A stretch of DNA of 64,000 bases from contig DOTG01000015.1 in the NCBI GenBank assembly GCA_003512955.1, forward strand, positions 124,001 to 188,000, in the 5' to 3' direction. The position numbers and the translations under genes were made by a program. Source of the stretch: Marinilabiliales bacterium (lineage in GTDB: Bacteria > Bacteroidota > Bacteroidia > Bacteroidales > SZUA-534). Shown here piece by piece: positions 9,306 through 16,839 of this stretch. Each line of letters starts with the position of its first letter. Positions within the stretch are counted from its first letter, which is position 1. The notes under the pieces were generated by a model. That model made no database searches, had not been told where the DNA came from, and saw only the letters and a list, made by a program, of their open reading frames with translations.

Positions 9306-9491
9306 AATTATTTGGTTTTGAACATTTTCTCAATCACTTTGTTTGTATCTAACCATGAATACGATTCGTTTATAAATGGCATCTATGTACCCATAGAATT
9401 TACGAATATAAATGATTCGTTTTTATCCGCCATCATTTTGTTCTTTTGCTGATGAAAATTATAATATGTATCACCTTAAAAAAATAGAATT

Positions 9492-10124
9492 ATGTCAGTT
9501 TTAGTAGGAAAAAAAGCTCCAAAATTCTCTGCCACTGCAGTAGTAAACGGAGGAACCATAGTAAGTGATTTTTCATTGGATCAGTTTCTGGGGAAAAAAG
9601 ATGTTATCTTCTTTTTCTATCCAGCCGATTTTACCTTTGTATGCCCGACAGAGTTAATTGCTTTTCAGGAAAAACTAGCCGAGTTTGAAAAACGTAATGT
9701 GGCTGTGGTGGCTTGCTCCACCGATCAGGAATTCTCACATTGGAAATGGTTGCAAACGCCTAAAAACCAGGGAGGGATTCAAGGTGTAACCTATCCATTG
9801 GTTGCTGACCCAGCCAACACCATTACCGAGAATTATGGTATTTTGGCCGGTAGCTACCAATACAACGAAGAAGGCGAAATTTCATTCGTGGGTTCGGCTC
9901 AAGCCTATCGTGGATTATTCCTGATTGATAAAGATGGTGTAGTGCAACACCAGGTTGTAAACAACATGCCCTTAGGCCGCAGCGTGGAAGAGGCCATCCG
10001 TATAGTAGATGCTTTGCAGTTCTTCCGCGAAAATGGTGAAGTTTGCCCAGCCGATTGGCATAAAGGCGAAAAAGCCATGAAAGCTACCCAGGAAGGTGTT
10101 TCTTCGTACCTGGCTGGTAAATAG
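9492..10124 (+). CDS. Typical 2-Cys peroxiredoxin (AhpC/Prx1 type)
   Basis: Thiol peroxidase that reduces hydrogen peroxide and organic peroxides. The peroxidatic Cys51 lies in DFTFVCPTE and the resolving Cys185 in GEVCPADW. The GGIQG motif (94-98) matches the sensitive-type insertion found in Prx1-like enzymes. At 210 residues it has the normal length for Bacteroidota peroxiredoxins. It is a single transcription unit with a strong terminator, and no ahpF-like reductase is adjacent. Cytosolic, since it lacks a signal peptide. Confidence 0.96.
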   Translation: MSVLVGKKAPKFSATAVVNGGTIVSDFSLDQFLGKKDVIFFFYPADFTFVCPTELIAFQEKLAEFEKRNVAVVACSTDQEFSHWKWLQTPKNQGGIQGVTYPLVADPANTITENYGILAGSYQYNEEGEISFVGSAQAYRGLFLIDKDGVVQHQVVNNMPLGRSVEEAIRIVDALQFFRENGEVCPADWHKGEKAMKATQEGVSSYLAGK

Positions 10125-10158
10125 TCAGATTTCTATTTTAAATATTTGCTTTTTTGGA

Positions 10159-10190
10159 CCGCTCCGGATTTCCTGGAGCGGTTTTTTTTG
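10159..10190 (+). terminator. Intrinsic terminator of the peroxiredoxin gene
   Basis: An 8-bp GC-rich stem (ACCGCTCC with GGAGCGGT), a 9-nt loop and a run of eight T, 35 nt after the stop codon. Confidence 0.93.
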
Positions 10191-10301
10191 TCTGTAAATT
10201 CAAAGTAAACAGACTAAATGCAGCGTTCAGCTTATTTAGGCTGCTGAAAATCTCCGGGTTACTGCCCGTGATTGCACTCGTAAAAAAATGAAGAAAAACA
10301 T

Positions 10302-10340
10302 TTTGATTTATAAATTAATATTTCGTATTTTTACGAAATA
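10302..10340 (+). promoter_or_regulatory. Promoter and operator of the first arsenic unit
   Basis: A -33 TTTG (10302-10305) is followed after 20 nt by TATTTTTA (10326-10333), one base off TAnnTTTG. Over the -7 box sits a perfect inverted repeat, TATTTCGTA-TTTT-TACGAAATA (10319-10340), 14 nt before the arsR ATG. This is the placement expected for an autoregulating ArsR repressor that blocks RNA polymerase. Confidence 0.75.
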
Positions 10341-10354
10341 CAAAATAGAAACAC

Positions 10355-10660
10355 ATGACAGAAGATAAATACCTTGAAATGGCTCGTTTTGCTAAAGCGT
10401 TGAGCCATCCCATCCGGTTGCAGATTTTAGATGTTTTGAGCAAAAGTGCTTGTTGTTATACCGGCGATATTACCGAAGAATTACCCATTGCCCGTTCCAC
10501 CTTGTCGCAACATTTTAAAGAATTGAAAGAGGCTGGCTTGATTCAGGGGGAATACAATCCACCTAAAATAAAATATTGCCTGCAATCCCATAATTGGGAA
10601 AAGGCCAGGAAACTGTTTCAGAATTTTTTTGAAGTACCCCCGGCTGATAGTTGCTGTTAA
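10355..10660 (+). CDS. arsR: ArsR-family metalloregulator (first copy)
   Basis: Winged-helix repressor of 101 residues that leaves its operator when arsenite binds. The helix-turn-helix is ITEELPIARSTLSQHFKELKEAGLI (39-63). Candidate As(III) ligands are the Cys33-Cys34 pair in SACCYTGD, Cys75 and the C-terminal Cys100-Cys101. The site differs from the classical ELCVCDL arrangement, as in other Bacteroidota ArsR proteins. It lies directly behind a perfect inverted repeat and heads a unit with arsM. Confidence 0.93.
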   Translation: MTEDKYLEMARFAKALSHPIRLQILDVLSKSACCYTGDITEELPIARSTLSQHFKELKEAGLIQGEYNPPKIKYCLQSHNWEKARKLFQNFFEVPPADSCC

Positions 10661-10742
10661 TTCCAATATTGAAATGATTAAAATATGTATTATTCATTGC
10701 TCATTGACAATTGAATTTTATAACCCTTAAATATCTAAAAAG

Positions 10743-11531
10743 ATGAATGATGTAAAAAAGATGGTTCAGGAAAAATATGCGAATATCGTACTGGACAATT
10801 CCAATTGTTGTGGTAGTGCTACCAATTGTTGTGGACCCGAAAGTTACACGGTTTTCAGTGAAAATTACGCAAGCCAGAAAGGATACAACCCCGAGGCAGA
10901 TTATAGCTTGGGGTGCGGCATCCCAACTGCTTTTGCAAACATTAAACCCGGCCATTCGGTGCTTGATTTAGGTTCAGGTGCTGGCAACGACTGTTTTGTT
11001 GCCCGTGCCTTAGTTGGTGAAACTGGAAGTGTGACCGGCATTGATTTTACAGATGCCATGGTGCAAAAGGCTCAATTGAACCTGGCAAAGTTGGGTTACA
11101 CCAACGTATCCTTTGTAAAGGGTGATATTGAAGATATGCCGCTACCCAAAGAATCGTTTGATGTGATTATCAGCAACTGTGTGTTAAACCTGGTACCAAA
11201 CAAAGTGAAAGCCTTTAGCGGGATGTACCGGGTGTTGAAAACGGGTGGCCATTTCTGTGTGTCCGATGTGGTCCTTATTGGCAACTTGCCTGAGAATATC
11301 CGAAAAGATGCCGAAATGTATGCAGGCTGTGTGGCGGGGGCTATTCAAAAAGAGGAATATCTGGATATTATCCAACAATCGGGTTTTAAAAATATTGAGG
11401 TGAAAAAGGAAAAAACCATTGAACTTTCCGACGAATTGTTGGCCGTCTATCTCACAAAAGAACAAATCAGAGAGTTCAGAGATTCTGGAACCGGGATTTA
11501 TAGTATCACGGTCTATGCCGATAAAATCTAA
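10743..11531 (+). CDS. arsM: Arsenite S-adenosylmethionine methyltransferase
   Basis: Methylates As(III) stepwise to mono-, di- and trimethyl arsenicals. SAM binding is shown by VLDLGSGAGND (73-83). Cys30, Cys58, Cys146 and Cys196 have the 28- and 50-residue spacings of the four conserved cysteines of algal ArsM, so a full four-Cys enzyme is expected. The N-terminus also carries CC pairs at 22-23 and 29-30, as in many bacterial ArsM. The length of 262 residues is normal. It sits 82 nt after arsR in the same direction. Confidence 0.96.
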   Translation: MNDVKKMVQEKYANIVLDNSNCCGSATNCCGPESYTVFSENYASQKGYNPEADYSLGCGIPTAFANIKPGHSVLDLGSGAGNDCFVARALVGETGSVTGIDFTDAMVQKAQLNLAKLGYTNVSFVKGDIEDMPLPKESFDVIISNCVLNLVPNKVKAFSGMYRVLKTGGHFCVSDVVLIGNLPENIRKDAEMYAGCVAGAIQKEEYLDIIQQSGFKNIEVKKEKTIELSDELLAVYLTKEQIREFRDSGTGIYSITVYADKI

Positions 11532-11549
11532 TTTTTGAAAATTGAAAAT

Positions 11550-11816
11550 ATGGAATACAGCAATTTAAAATTCAGCACTGCCAAAAGCATTAAAGTGCTA
11601 GGTACCGGATGTCCAAAGTGTAAAGCACTCGAAAAAACAACGCTCGAAGCAGTTAAGGAACTGAACATGGATGCCACCGTCACCAAAGTGGAAGATATCA
11701 TGGATATCATGAAGTACGGGGTGATGTCCACTCCGGCATTAGTCATCGACGAAAAGGTGGTGATGTACGGCAGGGTGCCAAGTACGGCAGAGATTAAAGA
11801 TTTATTAACCAAATAA
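11550..11816 (+). CDS. Small thioredoxin-fold protein (redox-active disulfide protein 2 type)
   Basis: A glutaredoxin-sized protein of 88 residues with the active site GTGCPKCKAL (Cys21, Cys24) and a cis-Pro region MSTPALVIDEKVVMYG. The family is common in Bacteroidota arsenic and cytochrome-maturation clusters; here it probably passes electrons to the next redox proteins. The ATG at 11550 is preferred over an upstream in-frame TTG at 11535, which would add five residues. It lies 18 nt after arsM. Confidence 0.9.
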   Translation: MEYSNLKFSTAKSIKVLGTGCPKCKALEKTTLEAVKELNMDATVTKVEDIMDIMKYGVMSTPALVIDEKVVMYGRVPSTAEIKDLLTK

Positions 11817-11821
11817 CGATT

Positions 11822-12229
11822 ATGTATATGAAAACAACTTTTGTTGCAGCGTTCATCGCGTTTCTTTTTATCGCGTGCCATGCTCAGACCAATGAAAAAT
11901 CGGTTGTGACCGAAAACAAAAATGCGGATACTATCGAAGTGTATTATTTTCATTATACCCACCGTTGCATTACCTGCAATACAGTGGAAGAAGTGTCCAA
12001 ACAGGCATTAAAAGAATATTATGGCGATAAACTGGTGTTGGTTTCTGTAAATCTGGATGAAAAAGAATCCGAAGCAAAAGCAAAACAGTTGAAAATTGAA
12101 GGGCAAACTTTGCTCATTGTTAAAGGCGATAAAACCTTCGATTTAACCAACGATGCTTTTATGAACGCCCGTAGCAAACCCGATAAACTGAAAGCACTTA
12201 TTAAAAGTACCATCGATCCTTTATTATAG
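11822..12229 (+). CDS. ArsF-like thioredoxin-fold lipoprotein
   Basis: A lipoprotein signal ends at Cys19 (FIACHA), then comes a thioredoxin-like domain with YYFHYTHRCITCNTVEEVS, giving a CxxC at residues 50-53. This pattern matches proteins named nitrophenyl compound nitroreductase subunit ArsF family. Genes called arsEFG were described in Shewanella for reduction and efflux of nitroaromatic arsenicals, and the next gene is the ArsG-like permease, so the pairing is strong. Direct proof of function for the Bacteroidota version is not known to me. It follows the previous stop by 5 nt. Confidence 0.82.
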   Translation: MYMKTTFVAAFIAFLFIACHAQTNEKSVVTENKNADTIEVYYFHYTHRCITCNTVEEVSKQALKEYYGDKLVLVSVNLDEKESEAKAKQLKIEGQTLLIVKGDKTFDLTNDAFMNARSKPDKLKALIKSTIDPLL

Positions 12230-12234
12230 AATCA

Positions 12235-12933
12235 ATGGAATTCTTTCAACAATTGTTAGAATCGGCGGAATGGCCGGTATTATCGGCTTTTCTATTGGGA
12301 CTGATGACAGCCATTAGTCCCTGCCCGTTGGCAACAAACATAACGGCGGTTGGGTTTATCAGTAAAGATATTGAAAACCGCCGGAGGGTTTTCCTGAACG
12401 GGGTAATTTACACTCTTGGGCGTGCATTTTCATACACTGCATTGGGTCTGGCCTTCTTTTTTGGAGCGGGGAAGTTCCATATTTCCGGGTTCTTGCAACA
12501 AAATGGTGAGAAAATAATTGGCCCACTGCTGATTGTTATCGGGCTATTTATGCTCGATGTTTTGAACATAAGATTTCCCGGGTTGTCGAGACTCAGTGAA
12601 AAAATAGGTTCAAAGAACAGCCAAAATCCTTGGGGGGTCTTTTTGTTGGGAGTGGTATTTGCTTTGGCCTTTTGTCCGTATAGCGGAGTTCTCTTTTTTG
12701 GGATGCTCATTCCCATGACCATTGCCAGCACCAGTGGTTTGTACCTGCCCATTGTTTTTGCAATAGCTACCGGAATTCCGGTCATCCTTTTTGCTTGGCT
12801 AATAGCTTTTTCTATTGGCTCGTTAGGAAATTTTTACAACCGGTTAAAAACCTTTGAACTTTGGTTCCGACGGGTGATTGGGCTGTTGTTTATTGGAGTA
12901 GGGGCATATTATGTGGTAATGATGTTTTTTTAA
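12235..12933 (+). CDS. ArsG-like membrane protein of the CcdA/DsbD family
   Basis: A polytopic protein of 232 residues with about six transmembrane segments. Like DsbD-beta and CcdA, it has one Cys in the first helix (SPCPLATN, Cys30) and one in the fourth (AFCPYSG, Cys147), which in the family carry reducing power across the membrane. The closest named group is the ArsG permease for aromatic aminoarsenicals. With the ArsF-like lipoprotein 5 nt upstream, either electron export to that protein or efflux is possible; the sequence favours electron transport, the family name favours efflux. Confidence 0.82.
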   Translation: MEFFQQLLESAEWPVLSAFLLGLMTAISPCPLATNITAVGFISKDIENRRRVFLNGVIYTLGRAFSYTALGLAFFFGAGKFHISGFLQQNGEKIIGPLLIVIGLFMLDVLNIRFPGLSRLSEKIGSKNSQNPWGVFLLGVVFALAFCPYSGVLFFGMLIPMTIASTSGLYLPIVFAIATGIPVILFAWLIAFSIGSLGNFYNRLKTFELWFRRVIGLLFIGVGAYYVVMMFF

Positions 12934-12988
12934 TTTGAGGATTTTAAAACAATAGTCATCCGATGACTTTGACTGGAAATTTGTATTG

Positions 12989-14032
12989 ATGAAACAAAAA
13001 CTTTTGTATTTTAATAACTGGGCACATGGGCTACTTGCCCCATTGGTGCTGCTGCTCATTTGGTTGGGATTGTATCTGAGCCTGCAACGGATATCCAATT
13101 TTCTGATAGACCAGGTATTTCAATTGGAAGCCGGAACACATTTTACTGAGGCACTACGCTTTTTTATTTTCGAGGTTCCCAAAGTATTGCTGTTGCTGGT
13201 TTTAATTATTTTTCTGGTGGGTGTGGTCCGTACCTTTTTTACACCCGAGAAGACCCGAAAGGCTTTGGAAGGGAAATCGCTTTTTACAGGCAATGTATTG
13301 GCTTCTCTTTTAGGTGTGGTTACTCCGTTTTGCTCCTGTTCAGCTATACCTCTGTTCTTAGGATTTGTAGAAGCCGGAATCCCGCTTGGTGTCACTTTTT
13401 CGTTTCTGATTTCCGCCCCAATGGTAAACGAAGTGGCTGTAGTATTGCTTTTGGGGCTTTTTGGCTGGAAAGTGATGCTCATTTATATCTCCACTGGCCT
13501 TTTAATTGCTATTGTTTCCGGGTTTATCCTGCAAAAGATCCGGATGGAAAAGTATGTGGCTGAATGGGCGTATCAGGTAAAAACAAACCAACAAACAGTG
13601 GGTGAAATAAAGATATCGCTACAAGAGCGCATCAGCAAGGGGTTTGAATCGGTAAAGGAAATTGTGGGCAAAATATGGATTTACATTGTGGTTGGAATTG
13701 CTGTTGGTGCTGGGGCTCACGGGTATGTGCCTGAAGATTTTTTAACCTCTTTATTGGGAAAAGGAAATTGGTATAGCGTACCTGTGGCGATTTTGATTGG
13801 CGTTCCCATGTACAGCAATGCCGCCGGAATTATTCCCATCATAAGCGTGCTTATCGAAAAAGGGGTGTCGCTGGGAACCGCGTTGGCCTTTATGATGAGT
13901 GTGATTGCCCTTTCACTGCCCGAAATAATCATCCTGAAAAAGGTATTGAAATGGCCGTTGATTGCTGCTTTTGTCGGGGTAGTTACTACGGGGATTATTA
14001 TTGTTGGATATATGTTTAACTTTTTGTTTTGA
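12989..14032 (+). CDS. arsP: ArsP-type permease (DUF318), organoarsenical efflux
   Basis: A polytopic permease of 347 residues with the hallmark TPFCSCSAIPLFLGFVEAGI (Cys115, Cys117). A second similar half contains PMYSNAAGIIPI, giving the two-fold family layout. ArsP exports trivalent organoarsenicals such as methylarsenite and roxarsone(III), which fits the arsM gene in the same unit. The related SO_0444-type permeases handle Cu or Zn, so the substrate is inferred from context. The ATG at 12989 is used; a TTG directly before it is an artefact. Confidence 0.88.
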   Translation: MKQKLLYFNNWAHGLLAPLVLLLIWLGLYLSLQRISNFLIDQVFQLEAGTHFTEALRFFIFEVPKVLLLLVLIIFLVGVVRTFFTPEKTRKALEGKSLFTGNVLASLLGVVTPFCSCSAIPLFLGFVEAGIPLGVTFSFLISAPMVNEVAVVLLLGLFGWKVMLIYISTGLLIAIVSGFILQKIRMEKYVAEWAYQVKTNQQTVGEIKISLQERISKGFESVKEIVGKIWIYIVVGIAVGAGAHGYVPEDFLTSLLGKGNWYSVPVAILIGVPMYSNAAGIIPIISVLIEKGVSLGTALAFMMSVIALSLPEIIILKKVLKWPLIAAFVGVVTTGIIIVGYMFNFLF

Positions 14033-14033
14033 T

Positions 14034-14267
14034 ATGAAGATTTCGAAAAAAAATGAGATGAAGGTTACATTAACCCTCATGGTTTTGGTAATGACTTTTA
14101 TAGTTACTATGGTAAGTGTATTGATGAATGCCGGATTTCATGCCGGATTCTTTAACCAATGGATGAAGGCTTGGCTTTTGGCCTTTTTGGTTGCCTTACC
14201 TGTGGTAATGGTGGTGATGCCTACTATTAAAAGTATGGTGGCTAAATTTGTGATAAATGAACCTTGA
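14034..14267 (+). CDS. DUF2798 two-helix membrane protein
   Basis: A short protein of 77 residues with two transmembrane segments (VTLTLMVLVMTFIVTMVSVLM and the segment around FNQWMKAWLLAFLVALPVVMVVMP), the DUF2798 pattern. Its function is unknown. The ATG is 1 nt after the arsP stop, so it is translated together with the permease. An upstream TTG would overlap arsP and is not preferred. Confidence 0.82.
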   Translation: MKISKKNEMKVTLTLMVLVMTFIVTMVSVLMNAGFHAGFFNQWMKAWLLAFLVALPVVMVVMPTIKSMVAKFVINEP

Positions 14268-14278
14268 AGTTTAATACT

Positions 14279-14656
14279 ATGGAAACCAATGAAATTAAAA
14301 GTGGCTGTTTGTGCGGTAGTGGTGAATATATCGTTATCGCTTGTTCCGGTGCTTGTGATTTAGGGCAGGTAACCGATTTGGTTGCCCGTGAATTACGCGA
14401 TAACAAAGTCCGTAAGATGAATTGCTTAGCCGCAGTGGGAGCCGGGATAAATCCAACTATTGAATCTTTTAAATCGGCTAATTTGCTTTTGCTCGATGGC
14501 TGTCCGGTCGATTGTGGTAAAAAAATACTGGAACAGGCAGGTATTGAAAATTTTCACTATATCAGAATTACTGACTTGGGTTATATTAAAGGTCAGACAC
14601 AGGTCACAGAAGGGATAATAAAAGAGGTGTATGAGAAAGTGGAAGCTATTTACTAA
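14279..14656 (+). CDS. DGC-domain cysteine-rich putative metal-binding protein
   Basis: A soluble protein of 125 residues with seven cysteines in the DGC-family pattern: KSGCLCGSG (10, 12), IACSGACDLG (22, 26), Cys49, and LLLDGCPVDCGKK (75, 79). The family is called putative zinc-binding and recurs in Bacteroidota arsenic and thioredoxin clusters. A role in binding As(III) or in redox support is inferred only from place. Its end overlaps the next gene by 26 nt, so translation is coupled. Confidence 0.85.
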   Translation: METNEIKSGCLCGSGEYIVIACSGACDLGQVTDLVARELRDNKVRKMNCLAAVGAGINPTIESFKSANLLLLDGCPVDCGKKILEQAGIENFHYIRITDLGYIKGQTQVTEGIIKEVYEKVEAIY

Positions 14657-15116
14657 AATTCAAAACTATCTGCACGTTTTTTTTGCTTCATTGACTTTGG
14701 CTTTTATCATTTTGCTTTTTGTTTTCAAAGATTCCCTTAATGAATTAGCCTCACAATCGGTTCGATCTCAAATTGGGGCGGATGCCATTACGCCTCAAAG
14801 GGCAATTGCTGACTCACTTTTTAACTACAAAAAGAACGGGTTAAGCTATTCAGTTACATTTCTTGAATTCGGAGCTACCGGATGTTCTTCCTGCCGCCAG
14901 ATGGAGCAGGTTATGGAAGATATTCGGGAACAATATCCACAGAAAGCGCAGGTAGTTTTCCTGAATATTTTAAAACCCGAAAATCAGGAGATGATGAAAT
15001 ATTATGGCATTGCCGCTATTCCCACGCAAGTTTTATTGGATAATGAAGGGAACGAGTATTTCAGACACACTGGATATTTACCTGCAAATCAACTGATAAA
15101 AGAATTATTCAGGTAA
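14631..15116 (+). CDS. Membrane-anchored thioredoxin
   Basis: One N-terminal transmembrane anchor (FFASLTLAFIILLFVF, about 17-32) precedes a periplasmic thioredoxin domain with active site GATGCSSCRQM (Cys85, Cys88) and a cis-Pro at IAAIPTQVLL. It ends the first arsenic unit. It is a plausible electron partner of the ArsF/ArsG-like pair on the outer face of the membrane. The start overlaps the DGC gene by 26 nt; the next ATG is too far inside the fold to be used. Confidence 0.9.
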   Translation: MRKWKLFTKIQNYLHVFFASLTLAFIILLFVFKDSLNELASQSVRSQIGADAITPQRAIADSLFNYKKNGLSYSVTFLEFGATGCSSCRQMEQVMEDIREQYPQKAQVVFLNILKPENQEMMKYYGIAAIPTQVLLDNEGNEYFRHTGYLPANQLIKELFR

Positions 15117-15156
15117 GGATTCTATGACTTAACAATTTCTTAACCTACAATTTTGT

Positions 15157-15199
15157 CGTATATATACGTTTATTTAATAATAAGACGTATATTTGCGTC
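15157..15199 (+). promoter_or_regulatory. Promoter and operator elements of the second arsR unit
   Basis: A perfect 12-bp palindrome CGTATATATACG (15157-15168) is followed by GACG-TATATTTG-CGTC (15184-15199), whose centre is an exact TAnnTTTG -7 box (15188-15195). The ATG is at 15214. Both elements share the CGTAT core, fitting a repressor bound over the promoter. The box excludes an upstream TTG at 15193 as the arsR start. Confidence 0.7.
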
Positions 15200-15213
15200 A
15201 TAATTTTTTGACT

Positions 15214-15546
15214 ATGGTTACTGCAAAATCTGAACTTTTTACTGAAAAACAACAACAGCAGGCAATACTCTTTAAAGCCCTTGCGCATCCTGCCCGATTA
15301 GCCATTCTGGTTTATTTGGCTGAAACCAAAACCTGTATTTCGGGCGATATCTCCAATGAACTTCCGTTAAGCCGTACTACTGTCAATCAGCACTTGATGG
15401 AACTTAAAAAAGCAGGTTTAATAAAAGGAACCATATTGAGTAGTAAAACCAATTATTGTTTAAATACCCGTGAAATTGACAAAATGGGTACAATGATTCA
15501 AGAACTCCTTAAGAATTTGTCACATGGACAACCTCAGGAATGCTGA
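15214..15546 (+). CDS. arsR: ArsR-family metalloregulator (second copy)
   Basis: A winged-helix repressor of 110 residues, related to but clearly different from the first copy. The recognition region is ISNELPLSRTTVNQHLMELKKAGLI (46-70). Possible As(III) ligands are Cys41 (TKTCISGD), Cys82 and Cys110 at the C-terminus. It heads the second unit with the rhodanese remnant, arsC, DUF486 and acr3. A separate regulator suggests that inorganic and organic arsenic functions are controlled apart. Confidence 0.93.
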   Translation: MVTAKSELFTEKQQQQAILFKALAHPARLAILVYLAETKTCISGDISNELPLSRTTVNQHLMELKKAGLIKGTILSSKTNYCLNTREIDKMGTMIQELLKNLSHGQPQEC

Positions 15547-15954
15547 TGCCTCCTTTTTTGGGATGCTGGGTTTTTATGCCTCTGGTTTTTTAAACCTGTC
15601 CTCAAAAGAGACTTATAAACTTTGTCAAGAGGGTGCCATTTTGCTTGATGTAAGAATGCCCTATTTTGTGGTTTTTAAAGGATTTGGTGTGCCGCAAGTA
15701 TATCTATTCCCTTGCCCGAATTGGAGCAAAAAATAACATGGCTGCCTGACAATATTCCGTTGATTGTTGCCGATTCTGTAGGTATTCATAGCCATGAGGC
15801 CATGTTGTTGCTCCAAACAAAGGGCTTTCAAAATATTGCAAATTTGGCCGGTGGGATGGTGGAGTGGGAGCGCGATGGATTGCCTATCAAAGTGGATAAT
15901 GAATATCAGTTATCAGGATCGTGTGTATGTCAATTAAAACCGAGGAACAAATGA
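15524..15954 (+). pseudogene. Frameshifted rhodanese-like gene
   Basis: Two overlapping frames form one rhodanese domain. The first gives SSKETYKLCQEGAILLDVRM; the second gives PLPELEQKITWLPDN and NIANLAGGMVEWERDGLP. Removing two bases (CT at 15704-15705) would restore VYIPLPELEQ, the usual rhodanese wording, so the break lies there. The active-site loop reads VADSVGIHSHEA, where the catalytic Cys is replaced by Asp, so even the repaired protein would not carry sulfur. It starts within the last 23 nt of arsR. A sequencing error is possible. Confidence 0.75.
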
Positions 15955-16028
15955 GTTAATGTGAAAATGAGTCAATATGAAAATGTGAGAATGAGCTAAT
16001 CTGCTAATTAACTAATTGCTAATTAAAA
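15950..16028 (+). repeat. Degenerate repeat with exact 8-nt period (copy 1)
   Basis: Eight consecutive octamers keep register from 15950: AATGAGTT, AATGTGAA, AATGAGTC, AATATGAA, AATGTGAG, AATGAGCT, AATCTGCT, AATTAACT. Then come AATTGCT and AATTAAAA. The first unit contains the TGA stop of the rhodanese remnant, and the tract ends 10 nt before arsC. A period of 8 is not coding. A second tract of the same kind is at 21043-21106. Confidence 0.9.
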
Positions 16029-16037
16029 AATGAAACT

Positions 16038-16463
16038 ATGAAAGTATTGATTTTATGTACCGGAAATTCATGCCGGAGCCAGATGGCACATGGATTTTTA
16101 CAATCGTTCGACAGTCGCATTCAGGTGGCATCGGCAGGAACCGAGGCATCGGGTAAACTTAACCCAACGGCAGTTCAGGTAATGAAGGAGGTAGGCATCG
16201 ACATCAGCCACCACACTTCCGATTCGGTGAGCAAATACCTCGACCAGGAATGGGACTTTGTAATAACCGTGTGTGGGGGTGCCAACGAAAACTGCCCGGC
16301 ATTTTTGGGCAAGGTGAAAACCCGCCTGCATATCGGTTTCGACGATCCTTCGTATGCCGTTGGAAGTCCCGAATTTGTGATGAGTGAATTTTACCGAGTC
16401 CGCGATGAAATTAAAAAAGCTTTTTACCAACTTTATACCGAAAAAATTAAACCCTATTTATAG
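16038..16463 (+). CDS. arsC: Arsenate reductase, thioredoxin-coupled LMW phosphatase type
   Basis: Reduces As(V) to As(III). The P-loop CTGNSCR (Cys7 to Arg13) is the CX5R site of low-molecular-weight phosphatases. Cys79 and Cys86, spaced by seven, match the Cys82/Cys89 redox pair of the Staphylococcus pI258 enzyme, so the product is the thioredoxin-linked class. The length (141) is normal. The As(III) made would leave through the Acr3 carrier encoded 377 nt further on. Confidence 0.96.
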   Translation: MKVLILCTGNSCRSQMAHGFLQSFDSRIQVASAGTEASGKLNPTAVQVMKEVGIDISHHTSDSVSKYLDQEWDFVITVCGGANENCPAFLGKVKTRLHIGFDDPSYAVGSPEFVMSEFYRVRDEIKKAFYQLYTEKIKPYL

Positions 16464-16466
16464 AAT

Positions 16467-16835
16467 ATGAAAGGCTTTTATACTATTGGTCTTTTAGTCA
16501 TGTCGAACCTTTTTATGACTTTTGCCTGGTATGGGCATCTCAAATTCCGTGAGTTTAAATGGTTTGAAACCTTAACAATGGCTGGAATTGTGTTGATAAG
16601 TTGGGGGATCGCCCTTTTCGAATATTTTTTTCAGGTTCCGGCTAACCGGATTGGGTTTCAGGGCAACGGGGGGCCATTTTCATTGGTAGAACTCAAAGTA
16701 TTGCAAGAAGTCATTACTTTGATCGTGTTCACAGGTTTTACCCTCATTTTTTTCAAGAACGAATCTTTCCGGATGAACCACTTTATTGGATTTGCCTTTT
16801 TAGTATTGGCTGTTTATTTCATCTTTAAAAAATAA
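16467..16835 (+). CDS. DUF486 (DMT-superfamily) membrane protein
   Basis: A protein of 122 residues with four transmembrane segments and the DUF486 signatures MTFAWYGHLKF and FFQVPANRIGF. The function is unknown. It starts 3 nt after arsC and ends 4 nt before acr3, so it is translated within the arsenic unit. DUF486 genes occur widely outside arsenic clusters, so a specific arsenic role is only inferred from position. Confidence 0.88.
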   Translation: MKGFYTIGLLVMSNLFMTFAWYGHLKFREFKWFETLTMAGIVLISWGIALFEYFFQVPANRIGFQGNGGPFSLVELKVLQEVITLIVFTGFTLIFFKNESFRMNHFIGFAFLVLAVYFIFKK

Positions 16836-16839
16836 GAAA

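Noticed and set aside
9360..9430. Two GATTCGTTT direct repeats in the divergent gap before the peroxiredoxin gene, considered as an OxyR-like operator
   Set aside because: Spacing and symmetry do not match an OxyR or PerR site and no TAnnTTTG box lies at a suitable distance; kept only as a remark.
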